A stretch of DNA of 64,000 bases from Spirometra erinaceieuropaei (GCA_902702965.1 CACRXP010000548.1:142927-206926); one strand, 5' to 3'; shown: positions 32,871 to 44,710, counted from the first letter of the stretch. Notes: a model not told the origin generated them from the sequence alone. Made by a program: numbers and translations.

Positions 32871-34589
32871 ATGGAGCAGGAGGAGGAGGGGGAGGTACAG
32901 CACAGAGCGGCTCGCCCGTAAGCGGGCGAGTCCACACACTCCGGGCAGCAGGGCGTAGGGGGGGGGAGGGGGAGGATGTGAGAGTTCAAAGATTGACACC
33001 TATCCCACTCTCTCTCCATTCACCTTCTCAAGCCACCTCCCGTCACTCTAACCCTGCAGCACAGACCTCCACCCTGTCGTCACAGTCTTCTCACCCGCGC
33101 CCCCTCTACTCCTCAGTCTGTGTTTGGCAATTCTCCTCGTGGAAATTTGCCCTGCCGCCGGTCACGGTCATCAAACGCCTGTTTCGCCTTCACCCAATCC
33201 ATGCTGCTCATACGCGTGCTGATGGTTGAAATGGGCTTCAGTGATAGATTGAATATGACAGGCTAATTACACTAACAAGGAAAGCTCACACGAGCACGCG
33301 CATAGACTGCTAACAGACTATTTGTCTCTCCATTTCTCCCCCTCTCTCTCGTATGACAGCTGTCTGCGTCGCGCTAACACACGCACAGACAACTCGTCAT
33401 CGTAGCACATGCACAAACACATCTGGGAGTGGAGAAAGAGAAGGTGAGAGGGAGAGAAAGTGGGAAGAACGACAGAGGGGCTGCATCCAACCCCCTCTCC
33501 GGGTTAACTCCTGATTGAATGAGGAGGGTGAGGGAACGGGAATGATGGAGGTAGACTGATTTGTCGGAAGAAAATTTGGATTTGACGGAGGTGGGCAGCC
33601 CACACCTCCCCGGCGTGTCGATGCCGAGGCAGGATTTCTGCTAACCCCTATGCCCTCTCACCTGTCCGTCTGTTGCATGCTCTGTCCACCCCAGTGACCT
33701 GCCGGATGTGTTTGCGCCTGGATGACTTTAAGAGCACGCTACTTACACCCCACTCTCTAAACGTACAAGCGTCATTTAATCACGGTGATTAGACAAACCC
33801 CTGGGGACTTTACTCTCTTGATGGGTGGATTACGGGCTGTCCTATTATGCCAAATTGGTGTACGATTACGCGACAGGTTGCTGCTCCGCTCGCTGGACTT
33901 TTCGGAAGGAGGAGGAAGGGGCTGGAGCTGCCTGATCGCAGACAGAGAGAGGGGGAGCACTTTTGGCGGCCTACTTACTTGGGACAGCTGCCAAGAGGTT
34001 GCGATATCGCAGTTAGTCTCTCCCGCCCTCCCCCCTCTCTAACGCCGCGAGATTTTTCCCCTTTGGAGATGTAAACAGGCTTCTGAGAAGGCATAAAATT
34101 AGGACTGCCGAACAAGCGTCTTAACCGCCACTCTCTTCCAAACACCGTTACTCTGGGCGATGCGAAATCCCAACAGAACTCTGAATTGCCGTCCGCTTTG
34201 GTTTGCCACGTTCCTTCCATATCTCTTAATAACTTGATTTACGCAACGACGGAAGTAAGTCATCGTGTGAAGAGGGCGAGTGAGCGCACGGCGGGTGGAT
34301 GTACGACCCGAAATTTCGCCAGGATCTATGTCGGGCAAGAGTACTGTCAGGTAATTTCTACTCATTCCCACTCATCCTCCACATCGACACGCCCTGGTGT
34401 GTGTGCACGTTTGTGTGCGTGTGTGTGCTGTTCAGTCATTTTTACCCTTTATGTGAAGACCTGGTGCACCGTGTGCACGGGGTACGCGTAGACGGGCTCT
34501 CTGACTCTGTCAGGTACTGTCCCCGATCCCAGCATTTTAGGGCTTGCTGCTTCAGAAAGTAGACTGGTGCCTGGGAGGAGAGTGGGGGG
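32871..34589. other. GC- and purine-rich stretch, no gene proven
   Basis: Contains GA-rich tracts (32871-32970, 33420-33480, 33900-33960) and TCTC-rich tracts, unlike the AT-rich rest of the window. Two splice-donor-like sites are present: GGAAGTAAGTC at about 34250 and GTCAGGTAATTTC at about 34346, inside a plus frame 34186-34491. With no acceptor, no domain and no conservation data, I leave it as a possible promoter or 5' exon region only. Confidence 0.3.
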
Positions 34590-34970
34590 AAAATAGACTG
34601 GGGTCGACTCTCAGCCCATAGTTCTCACTAGTGGATGGTTTGACGCACTTGAACCAATTCCGGTGTCTTGGAAGGCTGCCAGCTGACGGGATAACTCAGG
34701 ACGGAGGGTCAGGCTGCAATGGGTCTGCTTCAGTGTGGTCTCTATGGTACTCTCATTCAATTGAGGTCCGAACCGTCCCATTTCTTGTATGAAACCCGCC
34801 TTCATTGTACGCGGACCGGGTGTATGTAGCGCACACGTAGATGAGCAGTCCAACTCTGCCAGTTACTTAGCCCGATCCCACCTCCGGCATCCCTGAATCT
34901 GTCTTAACACGTGGTTCAGGTGGGTGAGGTACGAAGGAGTGTGGTAGATGTAGCGTAAGCCTACTATAAC
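34590..34970 (+). repeat. dispersed repeat Q, copy (plus)
   Basis: Shares CTTGGAAGGCTGCCAGCTGACGGGATAACTCAGGAC and GGTCAGGCTGCAATGGG with 25080-25200 (minus) and 15330-15480 (minus). Confidence 0.55.
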
Positions 34971-36475
34971 TATAAACTAATTCAAAAGCAAGTTACTGTC
35001 CCTATACCCACCCTGCTGTGGGGCTCACGGTGGACTTCTTCAGTAACAAAGGCCAAAAGGTCATCGTATTCTTGTGCGGATATGAGCCCCACAACTGGTA
35101 GGCCAGAAGGAGTTTGAGGTGTGCGAGACCTTCAAGGGGTTCCCCCGCTACTCATTATCTGACCGTCCAATTCGGCACAAGTTAGTTCTTTTAAAATAGC
35201 ACAGTTATAATTTTGGCGAAAGCGGGTACGTATGGTCTCGGTGGTCATAAGCCTTTAGAGATCAACACGGCCTCCCTTGGGGAAGTCTATCAAAACGTTC
35301 TCGTATTAACAATATATCAAAAACCGAACCATCTGATAATTCCAAGAACTCGTTCATTTAGTTCTGTGAACGCGAACCAAATTAAATACACATGTTGGGC
35401 AAGCAACTGTGTATGCTACTTGCCGAATTGGGAGAACACTTTCTACAACTTTGCCATCGGAGGCTGAACCGTCCTTGTTTCTGGCTGAAGTCAGCGTGTC
35501 ATTCAGTATATTATGCATACGGACAGAGCAGGCTGTAGCAGTTAAAAGGTATGGCATCTTTGTAGAGGGAGTATAAGCTCTGGTCTGGCACGCGAATATG
35601 GAGTCCGTGTGAACAATGAGTTTTTTGGCTCTTAGTTCTTTACTGATCTAAAAAGCATTTCATAATTTAGATTAGCAATTCATTTCAGCACCTCTACTGT
35701 AAGCCGACCGTAGTTTTAACACATTTTGTATAAGTCTCCATCAGGGTCTTCAGTCAAAATGGAAAATCTACACTTGACACGGAATTCGTGACAGGTTGGT
35801 TAACACAATTTTCGTGTAAGATAGAATATCCTCAACCGCACGTGTCAAGGCGCGACCCCGTTGTGGAGCGTCAAGCTTAGTGACCCAGCAGATCCTGATT
35901 TAAATCCCAGACTCTTTCACGCTAGCGGGTTAGGAGTACCTGTCTGAAGAGAACACACGGGTCAAGAAACAACGACTGCACTTCGCCTCGTTCCGCGTGT
36001 TATTCCATGTTAATGGTTGCCGGCCGACCAAGGCATGGCGGGTGCACAGGAAACGGCCTTGGCCCGGTTCTACGGCCTCCCCAATTTGCACAAGGAGGGT
36101 TCTCCTCTACGCAGTTTGGTGAGGGCGCTATAAGGGCGTGTTGAAGCGCTTTACAGTGAGGCGGTTACCGAATTCTGGTGCAAGTGCAAACGAGGCGAGC
36201 GACAGAATCGCACTGACAATAAATTTTAATGAGCGACTTCCTTCGTGGAAAACGTCTTGGAGGCCGTCAACCGCCTTCTCGCATCGGTTTGAGTTGGAGA
36301 CATCCACAGACCGGGGGCAACCATCAGACATCAGGTAATGATGCCAAAAGGCTCACTGTCACGTCGAGAACCAGCTGCAGACAGAGAAAATATGTCGAAA
36401 AAAACTGAAAGACTGCCCAAGACGCGAAGCCCCGAACATACGACAACAGTGTGGAGAGAAATGACACCAACTCTG
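34971..36475. other. no gene recognised; SINE-head-like scrap
   Basis: A tRNA-like scrap may lie at 35862-35945 (GTGGAGCGTCAAGCTTAGTGACC, then GATTTAAATCCCAG), but boxes A and B are both poor. Nothing else is seen. Confidence 0.35.
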
Positions 36476-36479
36476 TGGT

Positions 36480-36855
36480 CGCGACTCATTCGACGAGACG
36501 CTGCCACAAGTTAAAGTCCGATGAGGCTGAGATGCTCACGAGCGATGATAGTCACGTGAGCCGCGAGTTGCTTGGGTTATGATTCACGAGACCCCAGTCT
36601 GTTAACAAGTGCAGCGACCTCCCAACCCCATATTTACTGCTCAGACTTAATTTGGCTAAAGTACTCAGCCATTCTGAGAGCGCGCAGGCCGATAAGCCAG
36701 GTGGCCGAGCCATCACTACGCCAACATCCAGCACAGGTGATGAAATTTCAAAAATTAAGGACTTGCCTGCCGATCATCAAGCCATTAGCGCACCAGAGGG
36801 CAATCATCCTCGATGAAGGTGTGAGCCGTTAATTGTCATAGGTATGCCGTAACAT
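36480..36855 (+). pseudogene. PLE class A 3' end, copy A4, heavily broken
   Basis: DNA-level similarity to the copies at 48930-49200 and 45060-45490: ATTCACGAGACCCCAGTCTGTTAACAAG, GCCGAGCCATCACTACGCCAAC, GATGAAATTTC, ATCAAGCCATTAGCGCACCAGAGGGC, and TCGATGAAGGTGTGAGCCGTT. The protein frame is interrupted many times. Homology stops just before the place where the hammerhead motif would start. Confidence 0.6.
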
Positions 36856-36859
36856 ATAA

Positions 36860-37330
36860 GATGCATTCAATTCGGTTAGTAGTGTATTTTTTGTATTTAA
36901 TTTGGTTAGCCTTCACAGAAATAAATGAACCAGTTCTTGGTATTATCAAACGGTTGGGTCTTTGATATATTATTTGCATGAGAACGTTTTGAGAGACCTC
37001 CACGAGATAGGCAGTGTTGATCCCCAGAGGTTATAAAAGCTTCAGTAAGAGGCCGCCGTGATTTCTTCGGTGACGGAGAATGATAAATTTAGAGTCGTAG
37101 TAACCCATCATTTAAACCATTAGGACTTGCATGTATCCTTCAAAGGTTACAGGCAGGGCCCTTCACGACCCCCTAATGTACAATTACTTCAGCATCCTTT
37201 CAGCCAATATAAAATTGTAGACATTCAGAGTTGTGTTCGAGTTAAAATGCAAGGTAATTAAAACGACTATCGTTGTTCAATACGGATCTGTGCAGGGGGT
37301 AGATCATGCAATGTTTTTCAAGGCTGACTC
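36860..37330. other. no gene recognised
   Basis: AT-rich spacer without visible structure. Confidence 0.4.
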
Positions 37331-37334
37331 TAAG

Positions 37335-37600
37335 TAATCACGCTGTAAAAGATGAGTTTTGTCAGGAATCGTGCAATCAAACTTTCTTTTAACATCATCT
37401 AAACTGTCGGTTGCCAACATCCCGCTTGGTAGCGAGTTTCATGGCCCTACAACTCGTCGGCTGTAAAAAAAGGCACCTGTAGTCTAGTCACTGGCGTCCG
37501 CTTATGACCTTGTACGGATGACCGCGTTGGCGAATTGTTCGTGCAAACTCAAAGAAGTCCTCCGGTTTCAGCGAGCAATCATGACCACGGAATGTTCAGA
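37335..37600 (-). pseudogene. LINE (CR1-like) RT C-terminal tail, broken
   Basis: The minus strand reads FFEFARTIRQRGHPYKVISGRQ, then after a stop and a frameshift FFYSRRVVGP, a TGA, NSLPSGMLATDSLDDVKRKFD. This is the familiar end of many LINE polymerases (RxRGH, FFS.RVV..WNSLP, S...FK..LD); the TGA stands at the Trp of WNSLP. It is a dead 3' fragment. Clade assignment is from memory of this tail pattern. Confidence 0.65.
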
Positions 37601-38570
37601 ACTGACTACGCCTTAAGTACCTGTAAAATGGCTGAATTAAATCGAGCTCATTCAAACCACCTTGGTGCAATAAATTCTTCAGATAATCAACCAACTTTGT
37701 TCCCGTAACAGCACCTGTTTGGAGAGATCAATATCCTTCTTCGCCCATGGCGTCCTAGCTGACATTCCGCAATTCAAATGGGAGTCCCATGGGGACACCG
37801 AAGATTCTTCCAAAGAGGTCAGGCGGAACTATTTTTAAAGCACGCCCAATTCTGAGCGACGCGGGGGCTGCATTCTGCACCAGGTACGAAGAACGTGTGC
37901 TCTTGCTGGTGATACCGCTCGTCGACGTGAATGGGGACAATTTGAAGGAGAGGGTATTAACGTCAAGAGAGTCTGCTTTGAGCTCGTTATCAGTCCGGGT
38001 AAGTAGAAGGGTGCGTAAATGTAGAACGTGGTCACCACTTTTGTTGCGTAAACAACAATTACAACACCAATGAGACGATGGATACAGGAAAAACTTTACT
38101 CTGAACTGGGAACGTTGTGTTTCTTGCAAAAAAGCGACAGCGAATGAGTATGGGAAAACGGCAAATGTAAGAAGTTGTACAGACTCACGAAACATGAAGC
38201 CCCTCCAGTGTCGATTGTTGCTTTAGCGGGAACAGGGCTCTGGTTAGTAGAGCCTGTTGCTGGGTTAAATTTACGTCCGGCGAAATATGACCAAGGAATA
38301 AAAAATGATCGTGAAAATTAACCCAAAAAAAGGATTGAGGCACATGAGCGTAATCAATGAAACAATGACACCATGCAGAATGCGGACGCAAAACACGAGT
38401 TGACGCAATTTGTAACCGGTTGTGTGTGCGTATTTTAGTGTACTTAAACAACAGTACAGAGAAGTTCAGGTGTATAAAAGGGCGTGGAGAAAAATCGAAA
38501 ATGTACGTAGACCTACAGTGGTCAGTCCGTTTGCGAGGATCTCCTAGGTATGACTGAGCATACTTAGAAA
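37601..38570. other. no gene recognised
   Basis: A 146-codon minus frame (37755-38195) and an overlapping 94-codon plus frame (37789-38073) cover part of this stretch. Neither shows a domain I know. The LINE tail just below it suggests that part may be retroelement-derived. Confidence 0.4.
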
Positions 38571-38576
38571 AGGCAG

Positions 38577-38617
38577 TGGCCAGCGAACGTTCGTTTCGGT
38601 AACTTCTCGTCAGGCCA
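38577..38617 (-). ncRNA. hammerhead-like motif, class B, left arm
   Basis: Minus strand: GGC, then CUGACGA, GAAGUUACC, GAAA, then CGAACGUUCG and CUGGCC. Box 1 and GAAA are intact, but the cleavage base is G instead of C and one base of stem III seems lost, so this arm should be inactive. Confidence 0.5.
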
Positions 38618-38691
38618 ATACAGTTAGATGGGCCAGGGTACAGTAAGTGAAAAAAAATCCACTCACTGCACCCCGTCCCATGTACCTGTAT

Positions 38692-38732
38692 TGGCCTGAC
38701 GAGAAGTTACCGAAAGGAACATTCGCTCGCCA
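38692..38732 (+). ncRNA. hammerhead-like motif, class B, right arm
   Basis: Stem I UGGC (38692-38695) pairs with GCCA (38729-38732). CUGACGA is at 38696-38702, GAAA at 38712-38715 and the cleavage site U38727-C38728. Stem II is minimal (G-C closing pair), and stem III, built on GGAACAUUCGC, has two mismatches relative to the copy at 58306. Confidence 0.55.
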
Positions 38733-38740
38733 CTGTCTCT

Positions 38741-40067
38741 TCTGAACATAGTTATCGGAATTTTCACAACTTTGAACGTATTTAATCAACTTACTTAGGT
38801 TAACGGTCGATGGGGAAACGCAAGGGTACTTTTGCAGCAGGTGAGAAGAAGCGATGGTCAACTAATCACTGGAGAATAATGTTTCCTACTGCACTGATTA
38901 GCCCAAACTGAGTTCAAATTTTACTCACGAATGCAGTGAGCGCTGTTACCTTTGATGCCAAGGATATCGTATACGGTTACGCAGTTTAAGGCATACGGCT
39001 GATTTTCGGAAGTACTTTCTCCGATACATCCTTCCTATAAGCATACGAGAGACCACAAATGCATATTTGTAAAAAAAGGAATATGGTCTACTCATTACGC
39101 TTTGTAGATGTAATTATGTATGAATAGGCATAAAAAAACACCTTACCTGTTAAGGGAGAAATATTGACATAGACGGGGATACAAAGTTGTGTAAACGTTT
39201 CATTTCTAGCCGTTGTCAAAACTTTTAATTAATGCTGAGGTAAATCGACCTTCACAACCCTTCCGCGGCATCCGCTAAATGCCTTTATTCAGAAAATTTG
39301 TTTTCATTTTGGAAACACTCACAAGCTTTCAGTTGGCTTCAAGTGCAGGCTGTTTTCAGGAAGTCTTTTTCCCCTTCTAAACCTCAAATATTTTCATCCA
39401 CGCCAAGGCGTCCCCTTGTCTGTAAAATTAAATTCCTCTCGGACTGGAAATATCAGGGGTAATAGCTCCATTTCTGGTCGCTGACTGCATGCTTTAACAC
39501 CGCCAATAGCGAACGCATAAATCGCTGCAGTCGTTTTTATGACGGCAGCTCAAGACCACCAAACACGCTGGGCGCTTCATTGCCTACTGCATGCATCATT
39601 TCCAGACTGCACGTCCACTGAGTCCTTTAATAATAAAACAACAATTCTTCCACAAGCAAAACTTAAAATGTCCCAGTCAAAGAATGGCTTGTGTTGCTTA
39701 GGTTTCTCCGAGGCTTTCATCAGACCTTAGGCAATTAGAGATGACAAGTAGACGCATTTCTATAGCACTGGGAAATGCGCCCACTTTCTCAAGGGAAGAA
39801 CTGGAAACTCCGTTAATTATGTGACTCCACAGTCCCATGCCCATAGGAGATAATAAAGATTTCGAAACTCGCCTCCTGTGGTTTTCTGCGACAGAACAGT
39901 TCCATTCTCTAGAGGTTCGTTTCCTATGATGCTATTTCCCAAAGGGCGGAAAAGTTATCATTGATTGTCTGTTTTCTGCGATATGTCCATTGTGGATACA
40001 CCAGGGTAAGTAGAGTTCAAACTCGCATGCGATCGGACGATAGAAAAGTAGAAAGCTGAAAAAGACA
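38741..40067. other. no gene recognised
   Basis: AT-rich, short frames only (for example 38610-38861 minus, which overlaps the hairpin, and 39539-39730 plus). No repeat seen. Confidence 0.4.
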
Positions 40068-40130
40068 GTGCGACCGACAAAGAGAAGGGAGACTGGAAAT
40101 GGCCTCTTCTGGCTTCTTGCTGTTGTCAGC
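40068..40130 (-). repeat. SINE tail in inverted orientation
   Basis: The minus strand reads GACAACAGCAAGAAGCCAGAAG, GGCCATTTCCAGTCTCCCTT and CTTTGTCGG, the body and tail of S1. It directly abuts the plus-strand SINE S2, forming an inverted junction. Confidence 0.7.
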
Positions 40131-40400
40131 CAGCTCGTGATCCATTAGTTAGAGGCGTTAGACTTCTAACCAACTGGTCGCGGGGTTGAGCCCCAGGTGT
40201 TCCACATTTCGAGGTTGGGTATGGCTGGCTAGCTGACGACTAATAGGCCAGAAATGACTATTCCAGTCTCCCTTGTTTTGCCGGTAATGCTATTCTGCCC
40301 ACATTAGGCGCCGCTGTACGGCTGCTGGCGATGCACGAGAGAAAGGGAGCCCCAAGGCACAACGGGACGAGTGGGTTCGTAGCGCGGTCGGTGAGCGCGC
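40131..40400 (+). repeat. tRNA-derived SINE, copy S2, with extended 3' flank
   Basis: Head with CTGGTCGCGGGGTTGAGCCCC in the B-box position, then the family body TTGGGTATGGCTGGC and GGCCAGAAATGACTATTCCAG, CCTTGTTTTGCCGGTAATG. The 3' flank 40350-40400 (ACAACGGGACGAGTGGGTTCG, then GGTCGGTGAGCGC) also appears 5' of S1 at 622-690. Confidence 0.7.
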
Positions 40401-40769
40401 TCCCTCCCCCAATCATAAAGAATATTGATTTTTCCGGGCAGATCACAGCTTCACAGAACATTTAGGCTCTTTCAAATTGAACTGGCATATATTTAAGTTC
40501 GGAGGACTTACATTATTTGGTGGGACAGGGTAATTCAAACCCTTCCTTGTACTACCGACGGACTCACGCTATTCCCCTGGCCTAACCCTGACAGAAACAC
40601 TAAATCTCACCCTCCTAGCCCTAACCACAACGTCGTGGGTTAGTATTTCCATGCCCAACCGATTAATTTTCACACAAACGTCATGATATACGGACTGCTC
40701 TAGTAATAGCGGAAGTTGCAATCGATTTGAAACAATCATCTCGAATAAAATTGGTCTGAGTTTGTAAAC

Positions 40770-40850
40770 TAATATATTATATATATCTTTGTAAACCAAT
40801 ATATAATATATATAAACTAATACAATCTATATGTATATATATATGATAAC
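40770..40850. repeat. AT-rich microsatellite-like tract
   Basis: Runs of TA such as ATATATTATATATATC, and two partial repeats of the word TTTGTAAACTAATATAT. Confidence 0.8.
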
Positions 40851-42660
40851 TAATGCATAACATATCTAACACAGTAACTTTGATGATCACATTTGTGTCA
40901 TTTTTTTTCTATTTGCCCCTATAATTCTGCGGCATTCCGATTCAAATCGTAAATACATATGAAAAAAAAACAGACAAAAAGGAGAATTTCATTAATCATG
41001 TTTTGCCGCATCCCTTATCGAACAAGAAGAACCTTTTAGACCAGTGTGCCTATTACTGAAAGCCGACTTTTCGGTCACTCTTTTCGTGCGCTAAGATAAT
41101 GAAATCCACTGCCTGGCGACCGCTCGAAGCTTCATTTGCCAGGTACTCCTCCTTAGACTGTGGAGAAAATTCACAAATGTACCCTTTATGCAAACCACAT
41201 CCACAGGGCCATCCAGTTTTAAGTCGAGTTGGAGAATACGCTTGGACATTTCAAAGATCCTAGTATGGGTATGTGTAGCCGATCATCGCATGGCGAATTC
41301 TTAACCAACTTCACTTAGCAGGCAGATTACAAAAAGGCTTAAAGTGTGATTTTGGTGCACCATGGATTTGAAAAATAATCGTCTGGAATCCTTCAGGATG
41401 TAGTCCTTTAAAACAGCAAAAACATTGTGTCTATAGCTTTCGGGAATATTTGGGGTAGATTACCCAATAAGTACCTGTTGCAGTCTCTCAATAATCCATG
41501 AACGTTATCAGTTTATTTACCATTGTCCCTCACAGGACCCGTTGAATCGGCATATTGATTTTAAAAACCAGAACAGCGAAAGATTTACAAAAATTTCAAA
41601 TCCTTAATTTAATCGAAATGGACTTGCTAAAGGGAAAGTGACATCGGAAGTAGGTACCCTGTGGCAGAGTTTGAAGACTGTATCCTCTTTGGGAAACACA
41701 CTGGACGAAAGTCTAGTTGAGTCACATGGAGGTGTCGTCGGATAATGGTTTTGTCGATGAAGGCGCGCGAAGTTTAATGGGTTTTAAGGGGACAAAATTC
41801 ACATAGTCAGAGAAGAAGGCCTTTGTCCAACAAGCACGCTAAAAGTCTACGCGCGGACATAGAAATCTGTCTCCAACAAAAGGCAGGAATCTGGCCGAAA
41901 ACACACATTCGCACAAAAACAGATGAAGAAATAATATATTAAACACGTTGTACCGCATCCGATATCCGACAGAAAAAGTAGCAAAAGACATGACACTACT
42001 AGGTTGAAAATCGGAGTATCCTCGAGCGCTGTAGTAAAGGGTTTATTTGCACATTATAAACAATAATGCAGGATGTTTGGATAAAAACTAGAGATCTACA
42101 CTTTCACTCCATCAACATAGCGAGAAAGTAGGTTAAAGTTAACTTGCTACTGGATTTGTGGAGTAACACTTATTGAAATCGACTAACTCCAGTCAAGGAA
42201 GGACAAATCCCAAGCACCGATATTCCCGGGAAAATTGAAGAGGGAAGACCTAAAAGAATAGATGTGCCAGAAAACAGCACATTTAACTTCAGCACAACTA
42301 CTTATTCGCAGACCGTAGTTGACGCTGGGATATTCTGACAAAAGTGTCGGACGGTAACTTAAATACGGTAGCTTATCGGGGCCATTTTGCGGCCGGCGAT
42401 GGTCCAAGTTAGATATAGGCAACTTAAGTCCATTATAAATAATGTCAGTCATAATAAAACGGTAGTCGAACACGAAAAGACATACAACACAAATTCCGGA
42501 AAATGAAGAATTAGAATCATTCAGGCTAGATCAGTACAGGATATAATCAGGAACAATACTTTTGTTCCAATAGAGCATACTGTGAATAGACGCGTGAAAT
42601 AGGCCCACGCCGATCACTCTGTATTGCAGGAATAAATGAGCATTTCCATTTTACATTAGG
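40851..42660. other. no gene recognised
   Basis: AT-rich with only short frames. The minus frame 42183-42473 (96 codons) has no recognisable domain. No mobile element identified. Confidence 0.4.
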
Positions 42661-42661
42661 A

Positions 42662-42877
42662 TCATCTCCCGCAGCGATTGAGAGCAGTTGCATAAAGGCT
42701 ACTAGTAAACAATGCAATAGCTTCAGCGGCTAAGTCAGAGGCGCAGTAACGACCATCTTTGCCATGTCCGCCGTCATCAACCAGTCGCACGTCATCTGCA
42801 GTAATTACTGTCCTTAAAATGACCCGTGATCCACTCGTAGTCAGAAGAGATCGAATATAACCATTCAGACCCATCAA
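42662..42877 (-). other. anonymous open frame with protein-like composition
   Basis: A minus frame that starts with a TTG-ATG pair at 42877-42872 and ends in TGA at 42662. The translation includes VILRTVITADDVRLVDDGGHGKDG and then ASDLAAEAIALFTSS, which looks more protein-like than the surrounding frames. The frame is open further upstream without a Met. It could be a terminal exon, but there is no clear acceptor and I do not recognise the family. Confidence 0.2.
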
Positions 42878-42992
42878 TGTGAATACTCCCCGACCAGCCC
42901 CGGCATGCCAACAACCCGCAGTGCAGAAGTGAGAACCCTACTCGATGATCAGCTGACTCAGTTTGACATCGCGGTTGTGCAGATCTAAGATG

Positions 42993-43011
42993 TGATGATG
43001 ATGATGATGAC

Positions 43012-43043
<32 letters not shown>

Positions 43044-43063
43044 CGACGATGATGATGATGATG
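42993..43063. repeat. ATG/GAT trinucleotide microsatellite
   Basis: More than twenty GAT units with a few GAC interruptions. It yields poly-Met and poly-His frames that are not genes. Confidence 0.95.
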
Positions 43064-43418
43064 TCGACGTCGAACAAACCAGGTGTGGACATCCCGTGCG
43101 TCTGCATTCTCGATTGCACTTCTACAAATTTGAGTGCTAGTCAGTGTGCGACCGCAGGCATGGCCTGCAGACCGAAAATTCAAGGCAGAACGAAATGGTT
43201 TATCCAGGGAGGAGCACTGCACCTCATCGTCATATGAAGAAAGATTGATTTGCAGAAAATACCCGATTATCCAATACTGGAATGTCACAGCCTAGATATA
43301 AAATACCGATAAGTCTCGAGTGGCCTTAGGAATATTCAAGCAGTGTGGTCTGTGATAGGTCTGCCGAGAAAATAATTTTCGGCTCTGTTTGGGACTTGCT
43401 GAAGCAAGCGTGAAATGT

Positions 43419-43473
43419 GGAGGAGGAGGAGGAGGGGGAGGAGGAGGAGGAGGAGGAGGAGGAGGAGGAGGAT
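43419..43473. repeat. GGA trinucleotide microsatellite
   Basis: About eighteen GGA units with one GGG interruption. It yields poly-Glu, poly-Arg and poly-Ser frames that are not genes. Confidence 0.95.
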
Positions 43474-43479
43474 GGAAGT

Positions 43480-44700
43480 AGCGTTCGCGACGAAAATTCA
43501 GAAATCTCGGTGTGTTTACTCGCGCTCACAGACTGCTACAAGGCTGGGTCACACCAATGTGACTTACGTGCGGAATCATATGATAGACGTATGCAGTCTC
43601 GTAAGGGAAATATCACTCTTAAAAAGCGAGCCACTGTGAGCACATCACTGGGAGAGAACAAGAAATGGTGCCACTTGCGTTTTCTCTATATACACGACTT
43701 GTATGGGTATCGAAAATCAATGCGATGAAAAAGTGCGCAATTAAACTGACTATTATTGTCGGATATCCAGATTAGATCTCAATTTAAAGCCCACGTACTA
43801 TCTTGTAGGAGTCGACCGAAGATTATGTTCTGCTATTTAACTAAAGAAGTTTTCTCTGCCTAAGGGCGTGTTGAAAGGGATCGTTCAGTAGCTCATCAAA
43901 TTCGCCTCAGTATACACATCGATTAAGAAGTCTATACTTGAATATATTCTGTGAAGAATTTCTGTCATGGAACTTTTCTTCTGTCTTCTCTAGGGGTACT
44001 TTCGTTTGTCTGTGGCGCGACACAAATCAACACTATCAATTTTGGTACTTTTATAATAGGTCTGTATTTACTTCCTCGTCTGTTTATATTTCTCTCCAGT
44101 GCCAATACACTTTGAGATGCTCCAGAGCTGTTCGACCATCTTGTCCCAAATAGTATGCTATATTCCACAGGTAGCCTTTTTTATTTACTATCGACCTGAA
44201 CACCTATGTCCTAGGGCTATAACTCACAATAGACTGAGTTTCATTGGCTTATGTGTCTAGACGCCCAGCAGAGCGATAGTGAAATGACCTAATTTTATCG
44301 TCTCAGAGATAAAACAACTTCGGTTTTTATTTATAAAGCATGGGTATATACTTAATTGTCTTTTAGGAAGCATTTTATTCGTGCTCTTCTTTCGAAACTC
44401 AAGTGCCCGTGTGCTGCTCTCACTGGTTTTTTAAACTATTTTATTGCTTGCATCAGTCATAGTTCTACTGAGGTTTCTTAGTAGTGTGAACTTCCGCATA
44501 AGTTTGCATATCGCCAGGTACCTGAACGCAGAACAACTTCCTCAGTTAGGGCAGCTTCTTGCATCCGAGTCGTGGTTGAACCACGTCTTATCGAACCTGG
44601 GGACCAAAGTACTCTCGAGAGCATTTAGAAATGATCCACAGGAGAAAGGATCTCCCCACACTGCGCTAAGTACCAGAAGAGGTACCCACTCCCTGTTTTA
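43480..44700. other. no gene recognised
   Basis: Ordinary sequence with short frames; no repeat or RNA seen. Confidence 0.4.
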
Positions 44701-44710
44701 ACATGGAAAA

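Larger units (their letters stand above)
38572..38740. repeat. hairpin of two inverted PLE class B termini
   Basis: Bases 38572-38650 and 38660-38740 are near-perfect reverse complements around a spacer of roughly ten bases, so the DNA or RNA can fold into a stem of nearly 80 pairs. Each arm has the class B hammerhead core. The same unit occurs at 57818-57868 and 58306-58354 around a PLE GIY-YIG fragment, which is why I call the arms PLE terminal repeats. Confidence 0.75.

Noticed and set aside
32591..33019. Frames crossing the N gap
   Set aside because: The middle is unknown sequence, so the frame is an artefact.
34186..34491. Possible 5' exon with donor GTAAGT or GTAATT
   Set aside because: The amino acid sequence has no domain, no acceptor can be assigned and part of it is GT-repeat-derived; kept only as a regional remark.
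42992..43288. Poly-Met and poly-His frames
   Set aside because: Produced by a GAT microsatellite.
43326..43728. Poly-Glu, poly-Arg and poly-Ser frames
   Set aside because: Produced by a GGA microsatellite.
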